DNA of 64,000 bases from Streptomyces flavofungini (GTDB lineage Bacteria; Actinomycetota; Actinomycetes; Streptomycetales; Streptomycetaceae), in contig NZ_BMVR01000005.1 in the NCBI RefSeq assembly GCF_014650815.1, positions 310,001 through 374,000 of the forward strand, in the 5' to 3' direction. The position numbers and the translations under genes are program-made. Positions 32,656 through 40,303 of the stretch are shown one piece after another (position 1 is the first letter of the stretch; the number at the start of each line of letters is the position of its first letter). The notes beneath the pieces are model-generated. The model made no database searches. It was given only the letters and a program-made list of their open reading frames with translations, and was not told the DNA's origin.

Positions 32656-35600
32656 TCAGGCGGCGGTGAGCGGACCGAGGAGCTTTCGCACGTGAGCGGC
32701 CTCCGGAGCCCCTGCTGCCTCGTGGATGGCCTGCGCCTTGTGCCAGCACGCCCGGGCCCGGTCCAGCTGCCCGAGGGCGTCGAGGGCCTCGCCGAGCACC
32801 GTCAGGATGTTGGCCTTCATCCAGTCGCCGCCGATGAAGCCGGTGGCCAGCGCCTGCTCGGCATGACGGGCGGCGGCGGCCGGCCGCCGGGCGGCCAGGT
32901 GCACCTCGGAGATACGGTACTGCGTGGCCCCTTCCCACAGGCGCTGGCGGTTGTCCGCGAACACCTTGTGCGCGGCGGTCAGCTGCGTCAGTGCCTCGTC
33001 GTGACGGCCCGCCTGGCCGAGAACGACGCCGAAGGTGTACTGGGCGTTGGCGAGCCGGAACGTGAGCCCCAGCTCGTCGTACAGGGTCATGCCCCGCTGC
33101 GACAGCTCGATCGCCTGCGAAGTCCGTCCCAGGTCCATGAGGGCGCGCGCGAGATTGCACAGGGCGCTGGCCTCGCCGGATCGATTGCCGTCCGCTTGGA
33201 ACGCCTTGATGGCCCGGCGGAGGTAGATCTCGCTCGCCGCGGGCTCGTTGATGCAGTTGCTGATGATCCCCTGCTCGTTCGGCGCGTTCCCGCCGGCCCA
33301 GGGGTCACCGGAGGTGAGCGCCAGTGCTGCGGCGCGCTCCAGTTCGCCTGCCGCCACGCGGAAGTGGCCCACCTTGCTGAGGACTTGCGCGAGACTCACC
33401 CGCGCGCGGCCCTCCGCCCAGGCGTCCCCGCAGTCCGCCGCGGCGTCGCGGGCCGCGATCGCCGCGGACTCGTACCGCAGTGAACTCGCACCCGATTCCG
33501 CCAGGTCCTTGGCGGCCAGGAGCAGGTCCACGGCCCGGCGCAGCGAGCCCGGAGTCAGGGACTGCTGTACGCAGGCCAGGATGCACGCGGCCTCCGCGTG
33601 CAGCCAGTCCAGCGCCGTGGACTCGCCGGTGAAGTCGAGACCGGTCCTGCCCGTCACCTCCAGGTGATCCACCGTCCTGTCCCCAGGGCGCTCGATCGCG
33701 TACACCCGCGCCGCCGAGGCCAGATAGAAGTCCAGCAACCGCGACAGCGCCGCGTCCCGCTCGCTCGGCGGCAGTTCGTCCCGTTCCGCGCACGCGCGGG
33801 CGTAGAGCCGTACGAGGTCGTGGTAGCGGTAGCGGCCGGGTGCGGCGGATTCCAGGAGGGACGTGTCGACCAGGGACTCCAGGAGGTCCTCCGCGTCCTC
33901 GACCGGGAGGTCGAGCATCGCGGCGGCGGCCGCCAGGGAGATGTCGGGGCCGTCGGCGAGGCCGAGGAGGCGGAAGGCGCGGGACTGGGCGGGCTCCAGC
34001 TGGCCGTAGCCCAGCTCGAACGTGGCCTCGACCGCGAGGTCGCCCGCCTGCAGCTCGTCGAGGCGCCGCCGCTCGTCGGCGAGCTTGGCGGCGAGCGTGG
34101 CGACGGTCCAGGTGCGGCGCGCGGCGAGCCGCGACGCCGCGATGCGGATCGCGAGCGGCAGGAAGCCGCACGCGGCCACCACGTCGAGCGCGGCCTCCCG
34201 CTCGGACGCCACCCGCTCCTCGCCGATGATCTTCGTGAAGAGCTGCAGGGCCTCGTCGGGCGACATGACGTCCAGGTCGACGAGGTGTGCCCCGGCGAGG
34301 TCCACCATCCGCATCCGGCTGGTGACGAGCGCGGCGCACCCTTCCATGCCGGGCAGCAGCGGCCGCACCTGCGCGGCGTCGCGGGCGTTGTCGAGCAGGA
34401 CGAGGACGCGGCGGCCGTCGAGGACGGAGCGGAACAGGGCGGCCCGCTCCTCCAGGGAGTCCGGGATGTCGTCGTCCGCCGTACCGAGGCCGCGCAGGAA
34501 GGCGCCGAGGACCGTCTCGGGCTCGGCGGCCCGCGGTCCTGCGCCCTGGAGGTCGACGTACAACTGCCCGTCGGGGAAGTGCGCGCGCGCGGCGTGGGCG
34601 ACGTGCACCGCGAGCGTGGTCTTGCCCACGCCGCCGATCCCGGCGAGCGCGGACACGGCCATGACGCGCCCCTCCGCCGTCGACAGGATGTCGCTGAGCT
34701 CCTTCACGAACGACACCCGGCCGGTGAAGTCCTGGACGGTGGCGGGGAGCTGGGCGGGGCGGACGACGCCGGCCGAGGGTTCCGCCGCGGGGGCGGAGGG
34801 CTCGGCGAGGGCCGGGTCGGCCTGGAGGATGCGTTGCTGGAGTTCCTGGAGGCCGGGGCGCGGGTCGACGCCGAGTTCGTCGGCGAGGAGGCGGCGGGTG
34901 TCGGCGTACACGGCGAGGGCCTCGGCCTGGCGGCCGGAGCGGTAGAGGGCGAGCATGAGGAGCTCGCGCAGCCGCTCCCGCAGGGGGTGCGCGGCGGTGA
35001 GGGCGGTCAGCTCGGAGACGGACTCGGCGTGGCGGCCCTGTTCCAGGTCCATGTCGAGGCGGGCCTCCAGGAGTTGGAGGCGCCATTCGTCCAGGCGGGT
35101 GCGCTGGGCGTCGGCGTAGGGGCCGGGGACGTTGGCGAGGGGTTCGCCGTCCCACAGGGCCAGCGCCTGCTTGACCAGGGAGCGGGCCTGGTGCAGGTCG
35201 CCGAGCCCGCGGGCCTGCTCGGCCGCCGACCAGAGCTGCTCGGCCTCGGCGAGGTCGAGGACGCCGTCGGCGGCGCGGACGGCGTAGCCGCCGGACTCGC
35301 TGACGAGGGCGCCGGGCGGGAGCACCTTGCGCAGCCGCGAGGCGTACGTACGGATCGCGGCGAGCGCCTGCGAGGGCGGGTCCTCGCCCCAGATGGCGTC
35401 GATGAGTTCGGAGGCGGTGGCGGTGCGGCCGTCGCGGAGCAGCAGGGCGGCGAGCAGGGCGCGCTGCTGGGGGGAGCCGGTGGGCAGGGGTTCCCCGTCG
35501 AGCCAGGCGCGCACGGGCCCGAGCACGCTGAAGCGGGCCGACGGCCGGGCGCCGGGCTCGGCCGCGGGAACGCCCGCCCCGTCCGCCGACGCGGCCCCAC

Positions 35601-35703
35601 CGGCCGCCGCCGCTTCCTCGGCCCGCGACGCCCGCACCGTTGTCCCAGGGTCGCTTGCCGCCGCCGAACGCCGCTGCTCCGGCACTCGCGGTAGTCCGTC
35701 CAT
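32656..35703 (-). CDS. AfsR/SARP-family regulator (BTAD, NB-ARC, TPR)
   Basis: 1015 aa from the ATG at 35703 (AGGGGGAG upstream). After an Ala-rich leader comes a winged-helix OmpR-type domain (FSVLGPVRAWLDG, IRTYASRLRKVLP), then BTAD (RTRLDEWRLQLLEARLDMDL), an NB-ARC ATPase (Walker A GIGGVGKTTLAVHVA, Walker B RRVLVLLDNARD, GFLPLAIRIAASRLAARR) and C-terminal TPRs (EASALCNLARALMDLGR, AQYTFGVVLGQAGRHDEALT). Such proteins activate secondary-metabolism or development genes after ATP- and ligand-controlled oligomerisation. The small GDGHxP peptide genes lie just downstream. Confidence 0.92.
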   Translation of the reverse strand: MDGLPRVPEQRRSAAASDPGTTVRASRAEEAAAAGGAASADGAGVPAAEPGARPSARFSVLGPVRAWLDGEPLPTGSPQQRALLAALLLRDGRTATASELIDAIWGEDPPSQALAAIRTYASRLRKVLPPGALVSESGGYAVRAADGVLDLAEAEQLWSAAEQARGLGDLHQARSLVKQALALWDGEPLANVPGPYADAQRTRLDEWRLQLLEARLDMDLEQGRHAESVSELTALTAAHPLRERLRELLMLALYRSGRQAEALAVYADTRRLLADELGVDPRPGLQELQQRILQADPALAEPSAPAAEPSAGVVRPAQLPATVQDFTGRVSFVKELSDILSTAEGRVMAVSALAGIGGVGKTTLAVHVAHAARAHFPDGQLYVDLQGAGPRAAEPETVLGAFLRGLGTADDDIPDSLEERAALFRSVLDGRRVLVLLDNARDAAQVRPLLPGMEGCAALVTSRMRMVDLAGAHLVDLDVMSPDEALQLFTKIIGEERVASEREAALDVVAACGFLPLAIRIAASRLAARRTWTVATLAAKLADERRRLDELQAGDLAVEATFELGYGQLEPAQSRAFRLLGLADGPDISLAAAAAMLDLPVEDAEDLLESLVDTSLLESAAPGRYRYHDLVRLYARACAERDELPPSERDAALSRLLDFYLASAARVYAIERPGDRTVDHLEVTGRTGLDFTGESTALDWLHAEAACILACVQQSLTPGSLRRAVDLLLAAKDLAESGASSLRYESAAIAARDAAADCGDAWAEGRARVSLAQVLSKVGHFRVAAGELERAAALALTSGDPWAGGNAPNEQGIISNCINEPAASEIYLRRAIKAFQADGNRSGEASALCNLARALMDLGRTSQAIELSQRGMTLYDELGLTFRLANAQYTFGVVLGQAGRHDEALTQLTAAHKVFADNRQRLWEGATQYRISEVHLAARRPAAAARHAEQALATGFIGGDWMKANILTVLGEALDALGQLDRARACWHKAQAIHEAAGAPEAAHVRKLLGPLTAA

Positions 35704-35913
35704 CGCTCCCCCTGCTGCCCTGCCGTACGCAGTTGCTGAAGTCTTCTCAAATACGCCCAACTGTGCCCGGCTGTGCCTGGTTTGTGCCCACTTCGGGCCT
35801 GCCCTGCCCGCGCGGCTTACTGCGGTGCACAGGTTGCCTTGTCCGGAGCGGATGCGTCAGCCGTGGGAGACGGCTCTCACAGGGTTCCCGCACCAGTGAC
35901 TGAATCCGGACAA

Positions 35914-35928
35914 CTGACGGATCGTCAG
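35914..35928. promoter_or_regulatory. Operator palindrome (site 7)
   Basis: CTGACGGATCGTCAG lies 21 bp upstream of the amidohydrolase start and probably overlaps its promoter. Confidence 0.77.
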
Positions 35929-35949
35929 ATGCGCGCTACCGTGAGCCTC

Positions 35950-37215
35950 ATGGAGACCAGGGAGAGCACTCAGGAGGCCGCCCCCGCCGCGTCGCCGTTC
36001 CCGAGGATCATCTCGGTGGACGACCACACGGTGGAGCCCCCGCACGTCTGGCGGGACCGGCTGCCGGCGAAGTACCAGGACCGGGGCCCGCGCATCGTCC
36101 GCGCCCCACTCAGGGAAATGACCTTTTTGGGCGGTAAGTTCGCCCCTGTGATGGGGGAGAAAGGGGACGAAGGGCCCATAGGGGACTGGTGGGTGTACGA
36201 GGAGCTGCACCGCCCGCTGACCCGGCTCGACACGGCCGTCGGCTACGACCGCGACGAGATCAAGCTCGAAGTGATCACGTACGAGCAGATGCGGCGCGGC
36301 TCGTTCAGCGTGCCCGACCGCCTCGCCGACATGGACGTCAACCACGTCCAGTCCGCCCTGTGCTTCCCCACCTTCCCGCGCTTCTGCGGCCAGACGTTCA
36401 CCGAGGCGCCCGACCGTGACCTGGGGCTTCTCTGCGTACAGGCGTACAACGACTGGATGGTGGACGAGTGGTGCGGCCCCGCCGCGCAAGGTCGGCTGAT
36501 ACCGCTCACCCTCATCCCGCTCTGGGACGCCGAACTGGCGGCCGCCGAGGTGCGGCGCAACGCGGCGCGCGGGGTGCGGGCCGTCGCCTTCTCGGAAATC
36601 CCGCCACATCTCGGACTTCCGTCGATCCACACGGACTACTGGGACCCGTTCCTCGCCGCCTGCGACGAGACCGGCACGGTGGTGGCGATGCACATCGGCT
36701 CGTCCAGCAAGATGCCGTCGACGTCCGCCGATGCACCACCCGCCGTCGGCTCCACGATCACCTTCGCCAACTGCTGCTTCTCGATGGTCGACTGGCTGAT
36801 GAGCGGCAAGTTCGAGCGCTTCCCCCACGTGCGCGTGATGTACGCCGAGGGGCAGATCGGCTGGATCCCGTACATTCTGGAACGCGCCGACGTGGTGTGG
36901 GAGGAGAACCGGGGCTGGGGAGGCGTCGCCGACAAGGTGCACCGCCCGCCGTCCGAGCTGTTCGCCGACCACGTCTTCGGGTGCTTCTTCGACGACGCGT
37001 TCGGCCTCCGCAACCTCGACGCGATCGGCGTCGGCAACGTCCTGTACGAGACCGACTACCCCCACTCCGACTCCACCTGGCCCAAATCCCGCCAAGTCGG
37101 CGAGGAGCAGATGGGGCACCTGGCACCGGACGTGGTCGACCGGATCGTCCGCGGCAACGCCATCGACCTCCTCGGCCTGACGAAGGACGGCCTGTGGCCG
37201 GGGCCGGGGGCGTGA
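35950..37215 (+). CDS. Amidohydrolase-2 family TIM-barrel metal hydrolase
   Basis: 421 aa from the ATG at 35950 (a GTG at 35941 is possible; no strong ribosome-binding site). The N-terminal motif ISVDDHTVEPPHVW matches the D-x-H metal site of ACMSD-like amidohydrolases. Later blocks are VVAMHIGSSSKMPS (His ligand), VRVMYAEGQIGWIPYIL, and ETDYPHSDSTWPKS (Asp ligand). These enzymes hydrolyse or decarboxylate ring-derived acids. It heads an operon with an LLM oxidoreductase and an SDR, under operator site 7. Substrate unknown. Confidence 0.88.
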   Translation: METRESTQEAAPAASPFPRIISVDDHTVEPPHVWRDRLPAKYQDRGPRIVRAPLREMTFLGGKFAPVMGEKGDEGPIGDWWVYEELHRPLTRLDTAVGYDRDEIKLEVITYEQMRRGSFSVPDRLADMDVNHVQSALCFPTFPRFCGQTFTEAPDRDLGLLCVQAYNDWMVDEWCGPAAQGRLIPLTLIPLWDAELAAAEVRRNAARGVRAVAFSEIPPHLGLPSIHTDYWDPFLAACDETGTVVAMHIGSSSKMPSTSADAPPAVGSTITFANCCFSMVDWLMSGKFERFPHVRVMYAEGQIGWIPYILERADVVWEENRGWGGVADKVHRPPSELFADHVFGCFFDDAFGLRNLDAIGVGNVLYETDYPHSDSTWPKSRQVGEEQMGHLAPDVVDRIVRGNAIDLLGLTKDGLWPGPGA

Positions 37216-37220
37216 GCGCC

Positions 37221-38165
37221 ATGGCGGAGCAGTTCCCGGCGGGGCGGCTCGCGTACGGGATGCAGCTTCCGGTGCAGTCGCAGAGTGCGCTGTTCGCCGA
37301 GGCGTGGGAGGCGGACGCGGGTCCGGAGGACCTGGTCGAGATCGCCCGCACGGCCGACCGCGCGGGCTTCGCGTACCTCGCGAGCTGCGACCACGTGGCG
37401 ATCCCGCGGCGGCTCGCGGACGCGATGGGCACCGTCTGGTACGACCCCGTGGCCACCCTCGCGTACCTCGCCGGGGTCACCGAGCGCGTCCGGCTCCTGA
37501 GTCACGTCGCGATCGTCGGCCTGCGCCACCCCCTGCTGACCGCCAAGCAGTACGCCACGCTGGACCACCTCAGCGGCGGCCGGCTGATCCTCGGCGTCGG
37601 CGCGGGGCACGTGGCGGAGGAGTTCGACGTCCTCGGCGCCGACTTCGCGGGGCGCGGCCCGGTCCTCGACGAGACCGTGGACGCGCTGCGGGCCGCGCTC
37701 GGGCCCGAGGAGTTCCCTGAGCACCACGGTGAGCGGTTCGCCTTCGAGGGCCTCGGGCAGCGGCCCCGGCCCGCCCAGGAGCGGGTGCCGATCTGGGTCG
37801 GCGGCTCCTCGCCCGCCGCCGTCCGCAGGGCCGCGACCCGGGGCGACGGCTGGCTGCCGCAGGGCGACCCGCGCGACCGGCTGCCCGGCCAGATCGCCAA
37901 GCTGCGGCGGCTGCGGGCCGAGGCGGGTGTCGAGGCGCCCCTCACCATCGGGGCCATCACCGAACCGCTGTACGTGGGCGAGCCCTCCTGGCCGGTGGGG
38001 CGGCGGGCGCTCAGCGGGAAGCCCGAGGCCCTCGCGGAGTCGCTGCGCGCGTACGCGGCGATGGGCGTGCACCAGATCCAGGTCCGGTTCCGCAGCCGCG
38101 GCCGCACCGAACTCACCGACCAGATGGCGGCGTTCGGCGCGGACGTAGCTCCCCACATTGAATAG
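37221..38165 (+). CDS. LLM-class (F420/flavin-dependent) oxidoreductase
   Basis: 314 aa from the ATG at 37221; a GTG at 37212 overlapping the previous stop is an alternative. The luciferase-like TIM barrel is seen in LVEIARTADRAGFAYLASCDHV, RVRLLSHVAIVGLRHPLLTAKQ, LDHLSGGRLILGVGAGHVAEEF and VPIWVGGSSPAAVRRAA. The sequence fits the F420-dependent subgroup better than FMN luciferases, but the cofactor cannot be proved from sequence alone. Likely acts on the same substrate series as its operon mates. Confidence 0.88.
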   Translation: MAEQFPAGRLAYGMQLPVQSQSALFAEAWEADAGPEDLVEIARTADRAGFAYLASCDHVAIPRRLADAMGTVWYDPVATLAYLAGVTERVRLLSHVAIVGLRHPLLTAKQYATLDHLSGGRLILGVGAGHVAEEFDVLGADFAGRGPVLDETVDALRAALGPEEFPEHHGERFAFEGLGQRPRPAQERVPIWVGGSSPAAVRRAATRGDGWLPQGDPRDRLPGQIAKLRRLRAEAGVEAPLTIGAITEPLYVGEPSWPVGRRALSGKPEALAESLRAYAAMGVHQIQVRFRSRGRTELTDQMAAFGADVAPHIE

Positions 38166-38178
38166 AGCGTTCGTTCTA
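38163..38178. promoter_or_regulatory. KstR-like palindrome before the SDR gene
   Basis: TAGAGCGTTCGTTCTA has TAGARC-type arms like the KstR box TAGAAC-N2-GTTCTA but with a 4-nt centre. It overlaps the stop codon of the LLM gene and lies 22 bp before the SDR start. It differs from the CTGACG family and may be a second regulator's site. Confidence 0.4.
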
Positions 38179-38200
38179 CTGAGCCGACCAGGAGGCCGCA

Positions 38201-38989
38201 ATGGGCAAGCTGGATGGGCGCGTCGTCATCGTCACCGGTGGCGCGCGCGGGCAGGGCGAGCAGGAGGCGCGGCTGTTCGTCGCGGAGGGCGCACGGGTGG
38301 TCGTCGGGGACGTGCTCGACGAGCAGGGGGAGGCGCTCGTGAAGGAGCTGGGGCACGACAACGCGCGGTACGTGCACCTGGACGTCGGCGAGGAGGCGGA
38401 CTGGGCTGCCGCCGTCGCCGGCGCGTTGGACGCCTTCGGAGCGGTCGACGGCCTGGTCAACAACGCGGGCATCCTGCGCTTCAACGAGCTGGTGAAGACC
38501 CCCCTGGAGGAGTTCGAGCGGATCGTCCGGGTCAACCAGACCGGCGTCTTCCTCGGCATCAAGGCGACCGCGCCCGAGATCGCGGCGGCGGGCGGCGGCT
38601 CCATCGTGAACACCTCCTCGTACGCGGGGATGACGGGCATGGCGTACATCGGGGCGTACAGCGCCACCAAGCACGCCATCATCGGCCTCACCCGCGTCGC
38701 CGCCCTGGAGCTGGCCAAGTGGCACATCCGCGTCAACGCGATCTGCCCCGGCGCCATCGACACCGCCATGAGCAATCCGGCGCAGCTCGACCCCGACGCG
38801 GACGTGGAGAAGGCCTCGCGGGGCCTGGACGCGCTGTACCGCAAGCTCGTGCCGCTCGGCCGGGTGGGCAGGGCGGAGGAGGTGGCGCGGCTCGCGCTGT
38901 TCCTCACCGCCGAGGCGGACTCGTCGTACATCACCGGGCAGCCGTTCGTGGTCGACGGCGGCTGGCTCGCCGGGGTCAGCGTCATCTGA
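38201..38989 (+). CDS. Short-chain dehydrogenase, 3alpha/20beta-hydroxysteroid-dehydrogenase-like
   Basis: 262 aa with an AGGAGG site upstream. Classical SDR motifs: [20 protein letters not shown] (TGxxxGxG cofactor loop), NNAG at ~90, catalytic Ser in [10 protein letters not shown] and YSATK. The segment [20 protein letters not shown] and the HLDV region closely recall 3alpha,20beta-hydroxysteroid dehydrogenase of Streptomyces. The Asp after the second strand favours NAD(H). It would oxidise a hydroxyl on a steroid-like substrate. Confidence 0.9.
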   Translation: MGKLDGRVVIVTGGARGQGEQEARLFVAEGARVVVGDVLDEQGEALVKELGHDNARYVHLDVGEEADWAAAVAGALDAFGAVDGLVNNAGILRFNELVKTPLEEFERIVRVNQTGVFLGIKATAPEIAAAGGGSIVNTSSYAGMTGMAYIGAYSATKHAIIGLTRVAALELAKWHIRVNAICPGAIDTAMSNPAQLDPDADVEKASRGLDALYRKLVPLGRVGRAEEVARLALFLTAEADSSYITGQPFVVDGGWLAGVSVI

Positions 38990-39000
38990 CGGGAAGTCAG
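38986..39000. promoter_or_regulatory. Operator palindrome (site 8)
   Basis: CTGACGGGAAGTCAG overlaps the TGA stop of the SDR gene and lies about 100 bp upstream of the next LLM gene. Confidence 0.7.
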
Positions 39001-39061
39001 CTCGGGCCCGGTGCGGGTCTTGACGCTCCCAGGGCGCGGTGGAACAGTCGGACCAGCGAAT

Positions 39062-39076
39062 CTGACGGTACGTCAG
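39062..39076. promoter_or_regulatory. Operator palindrome (site 9), perfect copy
   Basis: CTGACGGTACGTCAG is a perfect palindrome. It lies 25 bp before the TTG start of the LLM gene and is followed by a half-site ACTGACGA. Confidence 0.8.
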
Positions 39077-39101
39077 AAACTGACGAGGACGGTGAACCGC
39101 C

Positions 39102-40226
39102 TTGGAATTCGGGCTCTTTGTACAGGGATACGTGGGCAAGCGGGCCGAGACCGACCCGCTCGCCGAGCACAAGGCGCTGATGGAGGAGACCGAGTACGTC
39201 ATCGAGGCGGACAAGGCGGGCTTCAAGTACGCCTGGGCGTCCGAGCACCACTTCCTGGAGGAGTACTCGCACCTCTCCGCCAGCGACGTCTTCCTCGGCT
39301 ACCTCGCCCACGCCACCGAGCGGATCCATCTCGGCTCGGGCATCTTCAACCCGCTCGCCCAGGTCAACCACCCCGTGAAGGTCGCCGAGAAGGTCGCCAT
39401 GCTCGACCACCTCTCCGAAGGGCGCTTCGAGTTCGGCAGCGGGCGCGGCGCCGGATCGCACGAGATCCTCGGCTTCCTGCCGGGCATCACCGACATGAAC
39501 CACACCAAGGAGATCTGGGAAGAGACCATCGCGGAGTTCCCCAAGATGTGGCTCCAGGAGGAGTACGAGGGGTTCCAGGGCAAGCACTGGCAACTGCCGC
39601 CGCGCAAGGTCTTCCCCAAGCCGTACGGGGCCTCCCACCCGGCCATGTGGTACGCCGCCGGGTCGCCGTCCTCGTACGCCATGGCCGCGAAGAAGGGGCT
39701 CGGTGTCCTTGGCTTCAGCGTGCAGAAGGTCTCCGACATGGAGTGGGTCCTGGAGCAGTACAAGACCGCCATCCGGGACGCCGAGCCCGTCGGGGACTTC
39801 GTCAACGACAACGTGATGGTGACGTCCACGGCGATCTGCGCCGAGACGCACGAGAAGGCCGTGCGGATCGCCGTCGACGGCGGGCTCAACTATCTGCAGT
39901 CGCTGGTCTTCCGCTACCACGACACCTTCCCCCGGCCCGAGGGGATTCCCGAGTGGCCCGAGGTCCTTCCCGACTACACCGAGGAGATCATCGAGCTGCT
40001 CATCGCCGAGGAGTTGATGATCTGCGGGGATCCGGACGAGGTGACCCGGCAGTGCAAGCGGTGGGAGCAGGCCGGGGCCGATCAGTTGTCGTTCGGGCTG
40101 CCCATCGGGATCTCGCCCGAGGACACGCTGACCACGATCAAGCTGATCGGTGAGCACGTCATCCCGAAGATCGACACCGATCCGGTGCACCGCACCACGC
40201 GGATGCGGCAGGCCGCCGCCGGGTGA
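39102..40226 (+). CDS. LLM-class flavin-dependent oxidoreductase
   Basis: 374 aa from a TTG start (the sequence from residue 2 is EFGLFVQGYVGK). The bacterial luciferase-like barrel is clear: KAGFKYAWASEHHFLEEYSH, RIHLGSGIFNPLAQVNHPVK, LDHLSEGRFEFGSGRGAGSHE, WYAAGSPSSYAMAAKKGLGV and RQCKRWEQAGADQLSFGLPI. It probably uses FMNH2 or F420H2. It is the first gene of an operon with a D-aminoacylase-type amidohydrolase and an aldehyde dehydrogenase, preceded by two operator sites. Confidence 0.9.
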   Translation: MEFGLFVQGYVGKRAETDPLAEHKALMEETEYVIEADKAGFKYAWASEHHFLEEYSHLSASDVFLGYLAHATERIHLGSGIFNPLAQVNHPVKVAEKVAMLDHLSEGRFEFGSGRGAGSHEILGFLPGITDMNHTKEIWEETIAEFPKMWLQEEYEGFQGKHWQLPPRKVFPKPYGASHPAMWYAAGSPSSYAMAAKKGLGVLGFSVQKVSDMEWVLEQYKTAIRDAEPVGDFVNDNVMVTSTAICAETHEKAVRIAVDGGLNYLQSLVFRYHDTFPRPEGIPEWPEVLPDYTEEIIELLIAEELMICGDPDEVTRQCKRWEQAGADQLSFGLPIGISPEDTLTTIKLIGEHVIPKIDTDPVHRTTRMRQAAAG

Positions 40227-40247
40227 CCGCCGATCGCGCCGCGCGCT

Positions 40248-40272
40248 CGTCCTCGAACGCCGGACGGGCTGA
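40248..40272. repeat. Dispersed Streptomyces intergenic repeat (CGTCCTCGAACGCCGGACGG type)
   Basis: This short motif between the LLM and amidohydrolase genes is one I recognise from many streptomycete intergenic regions. Its complement form appears at 51700-51752 (CCCCTCCGGCGTTTGAGGAG). Confidence 0.55.
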
Positions 40273-40303
40273 TTCCCACCCCACCTGGAAGGGACAGCTG
40301 GGC

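Noticed and set aside
36468..37220. An N-terminally extended form of the LLM gene overlapping the amidohydrolase
   Set aside because: The extension is the shifted frame of the amidohydrolase gene; coding signals support the start at 37221 or 37212.
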